Shown in pieces: positions 11,358 through 21,590 of a stretch of 64,000 bases of DNA. Position 1 is the stretch's first letter; each line of letters opens with the position of its first letter. The stretch lies in contig JADLSH010000153.1 of NCBI GenBank assembly GCA_016169945.1, positions 496,001-560,000 on the forward strand. The letters run 5' to 3'. A program made the position numbers and the translations under genes. The notes beneath the pieces were generated by a model. The model saw only the letters and a list, made by a program, of their open reading frames with translations, was not told the origin of the DNA and searched no databases. Source of the DNA: Trachythela sp. YZ-2020. Lineage: Eukaryota; Cnidaria; Anthozoa; Malacalcyonacea; Clavulariidae.

Positions 11358-11886
11358 AGAATAATTGCCGGCGTAAGTTACGAAATTGATTCTGCTGACG
11401 TTCTTGAATCTCTTGGTTGGAAACTTTAGAAAGTAGAAGACAGAAGATGAAGTCCATTCTTCTGTATAAAATTCTAAATGATTATACTGCTCCCAACTTG
11501 AAAGAGTAATTGATTGGGAGTAGTTTAACACAGGCGAACTATAACTTGAGAAATAGCAACACTATAAAACTCTCCCAAAACCGAGAAGGCAATTCCTAAA
11601 AAAAGTTTTAAATACAGCGGGGCAAAGCTTTGGAACAGCCTTTCTCGGGACGCAAAAGAGGCACAATCAATTTATATTTTTAGAGAAAATATTAATAATT
11701 AATATTACTATTCTAATGTTGGGTCACACCTCCTGTATTCTGTATTCTTGTAATTAATTAAATTTTTTTTCTTGTAAATATTTTGTACATAAAAATGACG
11801 CTCCTCATAAAAACCAACGTATATGTTGATGAGGCTAGCGTCACGAAATAAAGTTTTATATACACAAAACATACATACATACAATA
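11358..11886 (+). mobile_element. Non-LTR retrotransposon 3' end inserted in right arm
   Basis: Translations give SLGWETLESRRQKMKSILLY and FKYSGAKLWNSLSRDAKEAQ, the extreme C-terminus of Jockey/CR1-type RT ORFs. A 3' UTR and a CATACATACATA tail follow. The left arm of the foldback (about 3110-3125) lacks this segment, so it is an insertion. Flanking ACAA on both sides may be a short target duplication. Confidence 0.8.
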
Positions 11887-11929
11887 TATACACCCAAGCG
11901 AGTGATGGAGTTTAAGAATAATACGCTCT

Positions 11930-12198
11930 CAGATGCAGACCCAGATCAGATCTTATTTAATTGAGTAGACTTTTCAGATTGAAGACCTAAAGATTTAGCA
12001 ATGATGACGCCAGAGCAACGAGAAGGTTACAAACTACAAAGACTACTTCACGAGAGACCAAAATATATTCCTATGAAAGCTGAAGATATTGCAAGATAAT
12101 CACCCGAAGACAGACAAAAATATGAGAACCTTTAAAAATACAAAAGACGCCTAAACGATATGCTCTTAGGAGCAGACCTTACTAACGCTGTAAAATAA
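11930..12198 (+). pseudogene. Coding remnant of unknown family inside foldback arm
   Basis: The frame around 11990-12195 reads MMTPEQREGYKLQRLLHERP, then MKAEDIAR, SPEDRQKYENL and KYKRRLNDMLLGADLTNAVK, interrupted by a few stops, and ends at a stop beside AATAAA. The opposite arm (about 2860-3075, minus) preserves a partly more open version (FVKTDIFNWVDPSDWRPKDL). Different disruptions in the two arms imply that a real coding end was present before decay. The family is not recognised. It could be the element's own protein or a captured gene end. Confidence 0.5.
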
Positions 12199-12832
12199 AT
12201 TTTAATCAATAAATGTGTTTTAAAAATGAATTCTGTGTGTGCTGTATGTACATTGTACAATATTTCTCCGTCCTATAATTATATATTCTCAATTCATGCA
12301 AATCCGTGTTCGCCTAAAATCTTAATTACCTCAACCTTTTGCGTCTTCCCCGTGGGAAAGATTACCTTGACAACGCCGTGTATCAAAATTCTTACGCTTG
12401 TATCTTCGCATCGCTAAAAACTATATTTATATCTTTAAAACTTTATGTTGAAAATTTTGTTTGTAAAACCCTATATTAAAAATGTTTTTCAGATGAAATG
12501 ATTCGATTTTATATAGTCATTCCTCACTTCTATAGACTATACTAAATAAATGCTTCGTTATTAAAGGTAGTAATAGTAATAGTATCAGGTTTGGGAAAAA
12601 AACACTGCGGAAAACTCTGAACTCAGGAAAATTCGCCGTGATTTGTGACGTCATTGCATACTAATTAGTGCGGCCGGTCCTGCGGCAGCTCACCTCGTGG
12701 CAACTAACCTTGCGGCAGCTCATATTATGCTAATGTGCGGCAGGTCATTTTATGCTAATGATGCGGCAGCTCAAGGTACATGCGACTCGAACGGTACCTA
12801 TATTACTACTGAACTTTCATTTGCATTTGATT

Positions 12833-13054
12833 TAACTTGATAATTGGATTCTTCTGGTTTCCCGAAAATTGATTGAATCTTTTTGCGTTCATCAAAAACT
12901 AACAAATCTCGATAAATTTGGACAAGATGAATAAATACATAATTTCGTGCCTTATCTTTTCATCATTTTGGTCTACCAGTTGACTGGATCTATGATTTTG
13001 GGACCTGATTACGATGCTGCGTTCATCAACTAATTTCTGTTAAGAGAGTCTTAT
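12833..13054. other. No gene recognised; possible non-LTR 5' UTR
   Basis: AT-rich sequence just upstream of a non-LTR ORF start. It may be that element's leader. Confidence 0.3.
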
Positions 13055-13890
13055 TTGTCCGAGAGCAATTGGTGTTATGTTATTAACAATCGGGCACGCT
13101 TCATTAGATTTATTAAACGTAAATGTTTGAGACGAAGACTTCACTACTACGCAAATTGCCAGTCAACCTTTAACCATACAGTATTGTCCGAGTATTTGTT
13201 AATGTGCGGTGACATCCATCCTGGACCAACTACCACCCCAAGTACTAATGGAAACTCAACTAATAGCAATAATCGTGATACGCGTAGACGAAAACACGAG
13301 GATAAACAGTCAAACTTGTTCTCCATGCACATGAATGCTAGCAGTTTAAAGAAGAACTTCCACACGCAAGGGAATGGACATATTTCTAACCTCAAAAGTT
13401 TCAAGAGATGGTATACTCGGAATCGGTTGATATAATGTTTGTATCTGAAACGTGGCTCAACAACAATATTTCCAGTAAAGAAATTCCACCTGATGGAGGA
13501 GGCGTATACTGGAGGAGGAGTATTGATAGCAATTACTTTAACTGCAGTCAAATTTCTTCCATCGCCACTCCCAACTTCGAGGTAATCGCTATTCATTGTA
13601 CACTACCTAATCACGCAAAATGGCTTCTTTTATTTGATCTTAGATGTTTTGCTGATAATCTGTATCGCAATTACGACAAGATCATTATTATATTGCCGGG
13701 GACTTCAACCTCCCAAATATCTCTTGGACAGATACTAACTACACAGCAGTCGGAACATTAGGTCAGGAATTCTGCGATATTTTAGATGGTTACTTCATGT
13801 CTCAACTTTGTCTTCTGCCTACTCGAGAATCAAACATTTTGGATTTACTGATGACGAACCAACCTAGGATCGCGGTTGGTCAGTGGCAAC
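13055..13890 (+). pseudogene. Non-LTR retrotransposon 5' part with APE endonuclease
   Basis: MCGDIHPGPTT followed by SMHMNASSLKKNF is the usual lead-in of APE-type non-LTR ORF2s (normally DIHPNPGP and LNARSLK). In the next frame, SVDIMFVSETWLNNNIS carries the catalytic Glu motif. A degraded GDFNLP block follows near 13695, then SNILDLLMTN. At least three frame changes occur. It stops at about 13890 with no RT, so it is a fragment. The clade is uncertain (CR1/L2/Jockey type). Confidence 0.8.
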
Positions 13891-13915
13891 TACCATGGGG
13901 ATTTCGGACCAGTTG

Positions 13916-14013
13916 TCATGGAGATGGCGTCAAATCCGCCATGTTTTTCATTCACTTTTTATTGCCGTGCACTCCCTCCAGTAATATAGTATAGCTCAGT
14001 GGGTCACATAATT
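13916..14013 (+). repeat. Dispersed repeat shared with 62282-62385
   Basis: Both copies read GTCATGG..ATGGCGTCAA, then ATCCGCCATGTTTTT, then CACTYCCTCCAGTAATAT and TATAGCTCAGTGG. The last block resembles an RNA polymerase III A box, which would fit a tRNA-derived SINE. No convincing B box follows in this copy. Confidence 0.55.
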
Positions 14014-14156
14014 TTGTTCGTGAGTCGACTCATTCGCATGCGTCAGGAGGAGGATAATCGCCGACAAAATTGGTAGTATGAACCAGGCTAAAGTCTCACG
14101 TACGTGCTGCTGTACAAGGCGACTGCATCGACTCGAATTTTCATTCAAGTTCACAC

Positions 14157-14235
14157 ATAGTCGTCTGTTACGCGTCTGTAGTCGTCTGTACTGATCTGTA
14201 GTCGTCTGTACACGTCTGTTACTCGTCTGTCATTC
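14157..14235 (+). repeat. Degenerate GTCTGT(A/T) short repeats
   Basis: About six spaced copies of a CGTCTGT core at 12-14 bp intervals. No gene is recognised between 14014 and 14660 otherwise. Confidence 0.6.
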
Positions 14236-14667
14236 GGGTGTAGTTTTAGACTAGATCTGCAAATTGATGCTACATTCTGCATGCACTAACGAAAATCATG
14301 ATGCATGATTGATGTAAATTGACTCCATTATAGCAATCCAAGATTACCTACACTGGCACCACCCGTTTAAATTTAAATATTGGCTGTCTGTTGCTGATTT
14401 TACTCGCGAGTAGCCGAATAGATTATCCCACAAGACACAGGGATTCGAACTCAACTGGCGTTGTTAATTATGAACGAATTATATTGTACAATCAGACATT
14501 CGCAATCAAAAAATCTTCACTGCTACAATAACAATCAAGTCCTGATGTTGGCTGTTATTGATTTGTAGTAATAGATGCATGATGGGTAGATTTCAATCAG
14601 GTAGCGAACAACAACATATATTATGTATGAGACACGACAGTAATTAACAGTTATTCTACGAACTCGA

Positions 14668-14732
14668 GTCGTATATGAGCTGATAGCCGACGAGGCGCGA
14701 TAGCGCCGAGTCGGCTATCAGTCATATACGAC
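14668..14732. repeat. Strong GC-rich hairpin
   Basis: GTCGTATATGA...GCTGATAGCCGAC...GGCGC, GATA loop, then GCGCC...GTCGGCTATCAG...TCATATACGAC. The arms are nearly perfect over about 30 bp, and the structure is symmetric enough to have no strand. It is probably a MITE remnant rather than a terminator, since no gene ends here. Confidence 0.85.
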
Positions 14733-14976
14733 GAGAGTGGGATATAGACAAGCTCTGGATATGAACAGAACATTTTGGCGTACTTTTTTCAGGTAAAACT
14801 CTTCATTTAATTGTCCAAATCTGCAATCCATTTTTCTACTTTTCTCTACTAGCAGGATATGAGCTCTTATAATATAGCCAACCACAATGCTGCAATCTGA
14901 TTGGTTGTCTACTAGCAGGATATTTTGTGATATCCTACTAGTAGAGCAATATCCTACTAGTAGGGAAAAACACAAA

Positions 14977-15092
14977 ATGGCTTCCAGATTTGTAAGCATG
15001 AATGATGAAGAAATTGAAGAAATTGGAGCTTCAAAATAGCACGCCTAAGAACACAAAAAAGGCAACAAAATTTGGAATGAAGGTTTTTGACG
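14977..15092 (+). pseudogene. KIAA1958/Crypton-like N-terminal exon
   Basis: From the ATG at 14977 the translation is MASRFVSMNDEEIEEI. After a small frameshift it continues PKNTKKATKFGMKVFD and ends at a canonical donor (G|GTAAGC at 15092/15093). The MASRF...EE..I....KNTKKAT pattern resembles the N-terminus of metazoan KIAA1958-like, Crypton-derived tyrosine recombinase (DUF3504) proteins. Only this exon is visible, and no catalytic domain was found downstream. The assignment rests on remembered family flavour, so it is tentative. Confidence 0.45.
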
Positions 15093-16824
15093 GTAAGCCA
15101 AATATAAATGTGTATGAAATTTATAATTAAACTAGATTTATACCATTAGGTTCCTAATCTACTTGTCAACTATGGTGTCAATTCCTTGGCACAGGAAAGA
15201 ACAGGGGCTAAATTTATTAGGCCATCCTTTTAAGGCAAGGTCTGAAATTTGCAGTATCCCAATATCCACAAGATACTAAAATTTGGTGTTGGATACTAAA
15301 CTGTGAATGACTTGTATCCTGACTGGATACTACAAAGCTTCAAACATTGGTATAACATTAAATGTTTTAATTGATCAACATTCAAGACAGATGTACAGAA
15401 GTTTGCTTAAGTTTATGTGCATCTTAGTGTATCATGCTACCAACTTATTTAGTATCTAGTTGTTGACTGTTGTGTCTTCTGCTATTATTGTTACTTGCAT
15501 GTAACAGTGAGATGGGTCAGCAATGGGTAACTCAGTTGGAATGGATACTGAAAAATAATTTACATTTCAGATTCTGGAAAGGGAGTCGATTAATTTTTGA
15601 ATCAAGACTTAATGCATATTACATGCTTTGTAGCTCAAACATAGTAACTGAATATGACAATCCCTGATATATTGGTGTATTTCCCCAATGGAGCCTGGGG
15701 TTCCCAACAGAGCATGTATTCCCCACTAGCACCACCCCTGCTTCCTCTGCACAGATTCAAGCTTAAAATACATGTTGTAAATAAATTGTTCACTTAATTC
15801 ATAAGGAAACTAAATGCCACAGCATCATGTTTTATATAGATGGCCTGTAATCAATCTCTTGAGACACAGTAGACAAATTTGTAGTGGTACATTCTGACAA
15901 ATTCTGTCAATCTGACCAGTATAATTTAGTAAATACATAAGTACTTTTTATTTATTGTGCTTCCGCAAACAATGAACTATTTTCTTGGACCTGTTAAATA
16001 TACTGTCGTATTTGATACAAGTATGAACAGCGTCTGTTCGCCGGGCAACAACAATGCACTATTAATTGTAGCTACAACACGCAAAGTTCGTCGACTTTAA
16101 TCGTCACAAAACCCGTTTTAAGGCCGATCTTTCACCATCATTATTTGCCCAGTATTACTTTCCCATGTGAAACTGTCCCCTTTCTTGTAATTTCTTTGAT
16201 TACTACGCCGAGAGGCACAGTACGGCGATTTATTCCAAAATTTTCACGTGAATATGCTCACTCATGGCTGACAACAACATACACACGCGAACAGTTTTTT
16301 CGCCTAGAAACGCCCGAAATCAACCCAAATCGGTGACTTTTAACAATATACAAACTCCTTTACATATTTCCAATTAAACTTCAATAATTCCATCGCCCAA
16401 CACAGCGCAAATTGAAAATACTTCCTTCAAATTGCTTCGACTTACGACGGCCATTGGTGGTCTCTCCAATATGGCCGCCAAATCCAAAACTGGCTTCAAT
16501 TTTCATAGGTATAGAAGCTCGATCCAGGTACTATATTTTCAGATCAGTGGTGTAGACTGCTATCATTCAATTTTGAAAGGTTAGTCGCATAATAGATCAA
16601 ACATGTATAAAATATAACAAAACCTTTCAGACCAACCCCTTGTTTTGGGGGCCCCAATGTTATATGGTATATTACTATAGAATGCGGTGAATTAGGAAAA
16701 TTTTCCCATATTTCCAAATTCTACCCACTCTGTGGTAATGTACTAATTATTTTACATACATAGTCATTGCCATACTGTTTAGTAAACTACTGTAAATTGT
16801 TGTGTGGTGTATATGCTATTTCAA
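15093..16824. other. No gene recognised
   Basis: AT-rich sequence with short palindromes (for example GATACTAAAATTTGG near 15275 and ACCCCTTGTTTTGGGGG near 16635). A CG-bearing block at 16020-16500 with several ATGGCCGCC-like motifs resembles a 5' flank but has no attached ORF. Open frames here are short and unsupported. Confidence 0.4.
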
Positions 16825-17284
16825 TTAGAAAAAGTTGTTTGTGATATGTTCCCTGATTTGCCTTCCTGTGTCATGAGAAACATGTGGTTCAACCTCCAGC
16901 TCCTCCAGATCAATATACTCATCTTCCTCCGGCTCATTAAACATGATGGCAATATTCTGCAGGATCGAACAAGCACCAATCAACAAGCAGACTTTCTCCG
17001 GTTTCATCCTAATTGCCGAGTGTAGTAGGTGGAACCTTCTCTTCCATCGCCCAAATACTTGCTCGATCAGCACGCGCGTTTTCCTTAATGACCGATTAAA
17101 TGCCCTTTCCTTTGCTGTGGTGGGATCTGAGTATGGTGTCATAAGGTAGGGTTTTAAGGCGTAACCACTATCTCCCAATAAGATTCCATCAGTGATGTGT
17201 GGTGCTGCTCTGAATACTCTTGTATCTGGGATGTTCGGAATATGTGACTGTCCTGGACACTTCCTGGCCAATTTTTGAACTTTC
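16825..17284 (-). pseudogene. PIF/Harbinger transposase, C-terminal exon
   Basis: Starts after a plausible acceptor (AACTAG|G at 17284). The first frame gives FKNWPGSVQDSHIFRTS. After a one-base shift it continues GILLGDSGYALKPYLMTPY, holding the second catalytic Asp, and VLIEQVFGRWKRRFHLL, holding the catalytic Glu of the DDE_Tnp_4 domain. It ends at a stop at 16825. The internal frameshift makes it inactive. Confidence 0.85.
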
Positions 17285-17365
17285 CTAGTTTTATTAAGAA
17301 ATGAGATGTATATTTGAAATCTGTAGCAAATATAACTATAATGGACACAGTATATAATAATTTAC

Positions 17366-17575
17366 CTTGGTCATCGCAAATTGCTTGAACATTAATGGAA
17401 TGATAGTGTTTCCTATTAACATAGAAATTCTCGTTTAGATGTGGTGCCTGGATTCGAATATGCGTGCAATCGATACAGCCAATAACACCGAGGAAGCGGG
17501 CCATCTCGTAAAACCCTCTTGATTTGAGGCAAAGTTTTGACAAACTCTGGATTGCATGTTTGGCCTCCAATGATC
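17366..17575 (-). pseudogene. PIF/Harbinger transposase, middle exon
   Basis: GFYEMARFLGVIGCIDCTHIRI contains the first catalytic Asp, followed by FYVNRKHYHSINVQAICDDQ. It ends at a donor (CAAG|GTAAATT). Near 17530 the family pattern switches frame, so at least one indel lies upstream. Confidence 0.85.
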
Positions 17576-18055
17576 AAAATTGGGGAAATTTTAGAATAGT
17601 TTGTTGAATTTTAAAAGCAATTATTATGGTAGCCTTCATTTTTGGTGCCCGGGTAGCGGGGGACTTTAGTCATGTTTAGACTAGTAAGAAGGCCATGTAT
17701 AGGTTGGGGATTACAATGATTTAGGACACAACCTTTATCTAATGTCCGCTGTTCCCTGGGTAGGGGGGTGCGTGGCTTTCCAATTACTAGTGCATTACTG
17801 TGTTTCGGCTTTTATCAATAAGCATGTAACTTCCCTTGTTTCGGCTAAGCCCCCTCTCTCCAGCAAGCCCCCTCGGATAAGCGCCCTCCTAATCTTATCT
17901 GAAATAAACAACCAGAACCCCCCTCTCCTGGGGAAAGGGTGTTTACACTGTATATAGTATTTACTATTTTCAGCATTTTAATTTGGTTGGCGAGTTTAGG
18001 CGATTTAGTGCGAGTTTAAGCGATTTAAGAGAATCGTTGCCAATTTTTATCCGCG

Positions 18056-18141
18056 ATTTAAGGCGAGGTAGGGCGATTTAAGGCGATTTAAGGCGATTTA
18101 AGGCGATTTAAGGCGATTTAAGGCGAGTTAAGGCGAGTTAA
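18056..18141 (+). repeat. AGGCGATTTA 10-bp tandem repeat
   Basis: About seven tandem copies with variants (AGGCGAGTTA), lying just downstream of the first transposase exon on the minus strand. It has probably expanded within the element's intron. Confidence 0.85.
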
Positions 18142-18144
18142 GAT

Positions 18145-18519
18145 CCCAGAGCAGGCCTTAAACTGCTCTCGTTTGTTTGAAAGAGCCACATATACATCTC
18201 GTACTACTCGCGATACAGTGGACTTGTCAACACCAAATGTGTCTCCGATAACCTGTAGGAAGCTACCGCTCGCAAGAAACTGTAGCGCGATGAGGACTTG
18301 GACGCCGGGAATTATAATTGCAAAATTTCGGCCAGTGTCGCGAACAAGATCATCGTATAGTAAATTTGTTATATAATTTATTGCTTGGCTACCAAATCTG
18401 TACCGAATTCGCAATTCTGCATCAGTTAAACCTTGAATGTTCAAGTTATTGTGACGATATCGCCGTTCTCTGCGCGGAAAATTCCGTATTGGTACAACAA
18501 ACTGTAAAACATCCGCCAT
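18145..18519 (-). pseudogene. PIF/Harbinger transposase, N-terminal exon
   Basis: MADVLQFV start, then LTDAELRIRYRFGSQAINYI, VLIALQFLASGSFLQVIGDT and VDKSTVSRVVRDV. This is the HARBI1-like helix-turn-helix region that precedes the DDE core. The exon is open for about 125 residues and then runs into a 10-bp repeat tract, so its 3' splice partner is unclear. Confidence 0.85.
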
Positions 18520-18687
18520 GATATTTTGTACTTAACCCAGGATTAAAAAGTTAATCCACCTCGCTTAAAATTTTCATCAATTTTAACCCTGGGTTAAACG
18601 CAAATTAACCTAGGTTTAAAATTTAACCCTGGGTTAGCGATTTTTAATCCTGGGTTAACGCCAATCGGCTTTTGAACAACCGGCCCC

Positions 18688-19700
18688 TGCTCTGTGTACT
18701 ACATTTTAACACTGCAAAATTTTTATATTTACCATCTATGTTTACCGGTTAAACTGCGTTTTTCCCCTTCCGGACCGACATCTGGTCCGCCATCTCGACC
18801 GGCGCTGCCAGTAAATAACGTGTCTATCTTTTAGCAATATATAATTAAATTTATTAAAATTCCAATGATCAAAGCGAGGCAGACAAAACATGATTGGAAA
18901 GTTGAAAAAAAAACACGAATACAAAAACTCGAGAAAAACAAAAAATAACCATATAGTTTCAGTAAAAATGTACATGCCTTTCTATGCTGTCAGCAAGTTA
19001 ATAAATTATGGTGGGACTGAATCGACCGATGCAGCAACAAGTATGATGATTTATAGAATACATTTTCACTACTGTATTTATAAGTTATATTTAAGTTATA
19101 TAAAACCAACGCTGATGCAGTCCCCCAATCACTAAGTAGTTCTAAATTTACAGAAATGCTTTCATTAATGCAAAAAAATCAATTTTGCCCAGATATATAC
19201 TTGAATAAAGTGTATTTTGTTCCATCAGTTGCAGCTCGAGGGTGTGAAAAGTGGGAAGGGAAGGTTGAGAATCGAAGGCGCAATAATTGTCCACGGACAC
19301 TCTCCCCACAAAATTTTGAATCTATCCTCGGATAATTGACAGAATTTGGTCAGAGTTTCGCTTTATAATCATTTGGTTTTAATTTAAAAGATTTTACATT
19401 TCTTAAATACATTTTATTCGATTTTGACGGGAAAATATCAGGGTCTACGATAAACATACCCGCGCCCATGCATTAATCACCGGCGCACGGAAATTAGTTA
19501 CCCGCGCCCTCGGAAGTTTTACCCGCGCCTGTTTTGTCGTACCGCGCCACTTTTGTTGTACCCACGCCTATCTAATTGATGACCAGCGACCCGCACCAAA
19601 TATATCGTTCCGCTTTTCTCAAGATCAGGTTAGCACAAAAGGATATAGGAATACTTTATTAAAATTATTTTAACACGGTAGCCTATTCAGTGTTAACATT
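18688..19700. other. No gene recognised; degenerate CCCGCGCC repeats
   Basis: 19455-19600 contains about six spaced copies of TACCCGCGCC-like motifs at 20-30 bp intervals. The remainder is AT-rich without a supported gene. Confidence 0.5.
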
Positions 19701-21590
19701 CTACTATATACAATACTGATTTTAAAAGGGCCGTGTATATACAAAATGGTGTTACAATATACTGTATTACAAAGGAAATAACAAAATATTAATATGAAAA
19801 ACTTAAACAACTATATACATGGAATCATTTGGTTATTTCAAGTCGCTCTTTAAAAGCATTGATTGATAGCTCTCGGTAATCGTTGGTTATGTCACTCGAT
19901 AATTCGTTCCACGACTTTGCCGCTCTATACGAAAAACTTCTTTTTAGGAAATTAGTCCTTGGTTTTGGGAGTGCTAGTTTAGTGTGGTTACTTCTTAGAC
20001 AATAGAAATCGTTTTTACACTCGGTAAATAATTCTCTAAGATAATCCGGCGCTTGTCTGGTTAGCGCTTTAAATGTCATAATTGCTTCCCTGTTTTTTAA
20101 ATCAAGTTCAATTGGAAGCCAATTGAGGTCTTCCAAAATTTGAGTGGAATGAATATCGTATGTGCTTGAAGTTATCACACGCGCAGCTCTCCTTTGCAAT
20201 TTTGAGAGTTTATTAATTATAGTACAAGACCCATCGTTCCAGACTGTTGAGCAATAGTTAAAGTGAGGCAAGACAAATGATTGTACATATTTATTAATAT
20301 ATGCTTAGGAACAAATGATCTAGCTCTTTTCAAAAGAGCGATATCCTTTGATATTTTTTTACATTGCCCATCGTTGTGTTTGTCCCATTTTAACTGCTCA
20401 TCAAGGATCATGCCAAGTGACTTTTTGTAATAGACACGTTTGATATGCCTGTCTCCTAGCGTTAATACAGGATTATTATCAACTGAAGCAGGACGAGATC
20501 TCGAGCCAATGAGCATAAACTCGGTTTTCTCTTCATTTAAAGTAAGTTTATTAGCTGTAAGCCACTGATGAACATTTCCAAGTTCTTCATTAAGCTTATT
20601 TTCGATTTCGCTAGAATTTTGTCCTTCACAGGTAAGATTTGTATCGTCGGCAAATAGTGTAGGTTTTGACGTTTTTAAACTATTTGGAAGGTCATTTATA
20701 TATATTAGAAATAGAATGGGGCCAAGATTAGAACCCTGTGGTACCCCACATTTAATATTTTTTGCAGCCGAGATCTTACCATTGACTGAACAAACCTGCT
20801 TTCTGCCTTTAAGATAAGACTTAAACCATTCAAGGCTATTCCCTTGAATGCCATATTTTTCTAATTTAGCCAATAGTATCACATGATCAATAGTGTCAAA
20901 CGCCTTTTTTAGGTCCAGAAATAATACTCCGGTAAACAGGCCTTTATCCATATTGTACAACCATTCATTTGTGGAGCTAAGCAGAGTAGTTTCCGTAGAA
21001 TGTTGAGCCCGGAAGCCAGACTGCTGCTCCACAAGGATGTTATTTATTGTCATAAACGATTTTAACTGTTGATATACCAGTTTCTCGAAGATTTTTGCAA
21101 CAACTGAAATTACAGAAATTGGTCTATAATTTCCGCAGTCATTTTTATTCCCATCTTTGAAGACTGGTGTTACTTTGGCTAACTTCCAGTCATCAGGGAA
21201 TATATTAGTTTGAAGGGACAAGTTGAAAATGTTAACCATTGGGTCAGCAATAATGTATGCTGCATCTTTTAGCAGTCTTGTACTAATTCCATCCAGCCCT
21301 GGGGATTTTTTAGACTGAATGAGATTTAACGCAGCTATTACCTCTCCTACGGTAATAAAGTTGAAAGCAAATACTTTATCATGCACAGGAGTCACAAAGC
21401 TTAATGGATTAATGTCACTATCCTCAGTTCTTTCAGACAACTTACTGCCTATAGTCGAAAAATATTCGTTAAAGCCAGCTGCAATTTTCTCATCATTTGT
21501 TACAGTCTTGCCCTCAACATTAATTTCTTTGACCTGAGTAGTCTTAGATTTTTTATTCATAGTTTTGGCCTGTTAATGAATAGTTTTGGC
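19700..21590 (-). mobile_element. 5'-truncated non-LTR retrotransposon (CR1/Jockey-like)
   Basis: Contains a long RT ORF and 3' UTR on the minus strand but no endonuclease. Truncation lies next to a doubled AATAGTTTTGGCCTG at 21560-21595. It lies downstream of the PSD gene, on the same strand. Confidence 0.88.
19825..21560 (-). pseudogene. Non-LTR reverse transcriptase with one frameshift
   Basis: RT of the CR1/L2/Jockey group. The pre-RT region includes KKSPGLDGISTRLLKD. Next come GNYRPISVISVVAKIFEKLV and QSGFRAQHSTETTLL, then VLFLDLKKAFDTIDH (Asp), CGVPQGSNLGPILFLIYIND and TLFADDTNLT (catalytic FADD). One frameshift near 20230-20270 separates the thumb-side end (HFNYCSTVWNDGS ... KSWNELSSDI) from the main frame of 447 residues. 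Otherwise it is well preserved, suggesting fairly recent insertion. Confidence 0.92.

Larger units (their letters stand above)
2099..12832. mobile_element. Giant foldback element with nested insertions
   Basis: Sequence from 2099 rightwards reappears inverted ending near 12832. Landmarks match in order in both arms: the 26-bp GCATAAAATGAGC repeats, the CGTCACAAATCACGGCGAA block, a block translating as MNSVCAV...VSSHR, and the CGAGCAAGCATATCTCGGAT block. With the BEL element (3386-10311) and the non-LTR tail (11358-11886) removed, the original is a foldback of roughly 3.5 kb. Its arms consist largely of tandem repeats, resembling Foldback/Galileo-type DNA elements. No transposase is seen and the superfamily is unproven. 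Exact termini and target duplication could not be fixed. Confidence 0.75.
11170..12832 (-). repeat. Right arm (TIR) of giant foldback
   Basis: Reverse complement of 2099-3385, with one extra segment of about 530 bp (11358-11886) that is a retrotransposon tail. The terminal block AGTAGTAATATAGGTACCGTTCG (read on minus, 12790-12815) matches AGTAGTAATACAGGTAGCGTTCG at 2121-2143. Confidence 0.8.
16825..18687 (-). mobile_element. PIF/Harbinger DNA transposon, decayed
   Basis: Three transposase segments on the minus strand end at 16825. Upstream, 18530-18687 carries several AACCCTGGGTTAA-type palindromes and a terminal-looking GGGCCGGTTGTTCAAAAGCC (read on minus, ending at 18687). No matching end was found on the other side, and the Myb-like second ORF of this superfamily was not seen. 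It is probably a truncated copy. Confidence 0.75.
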
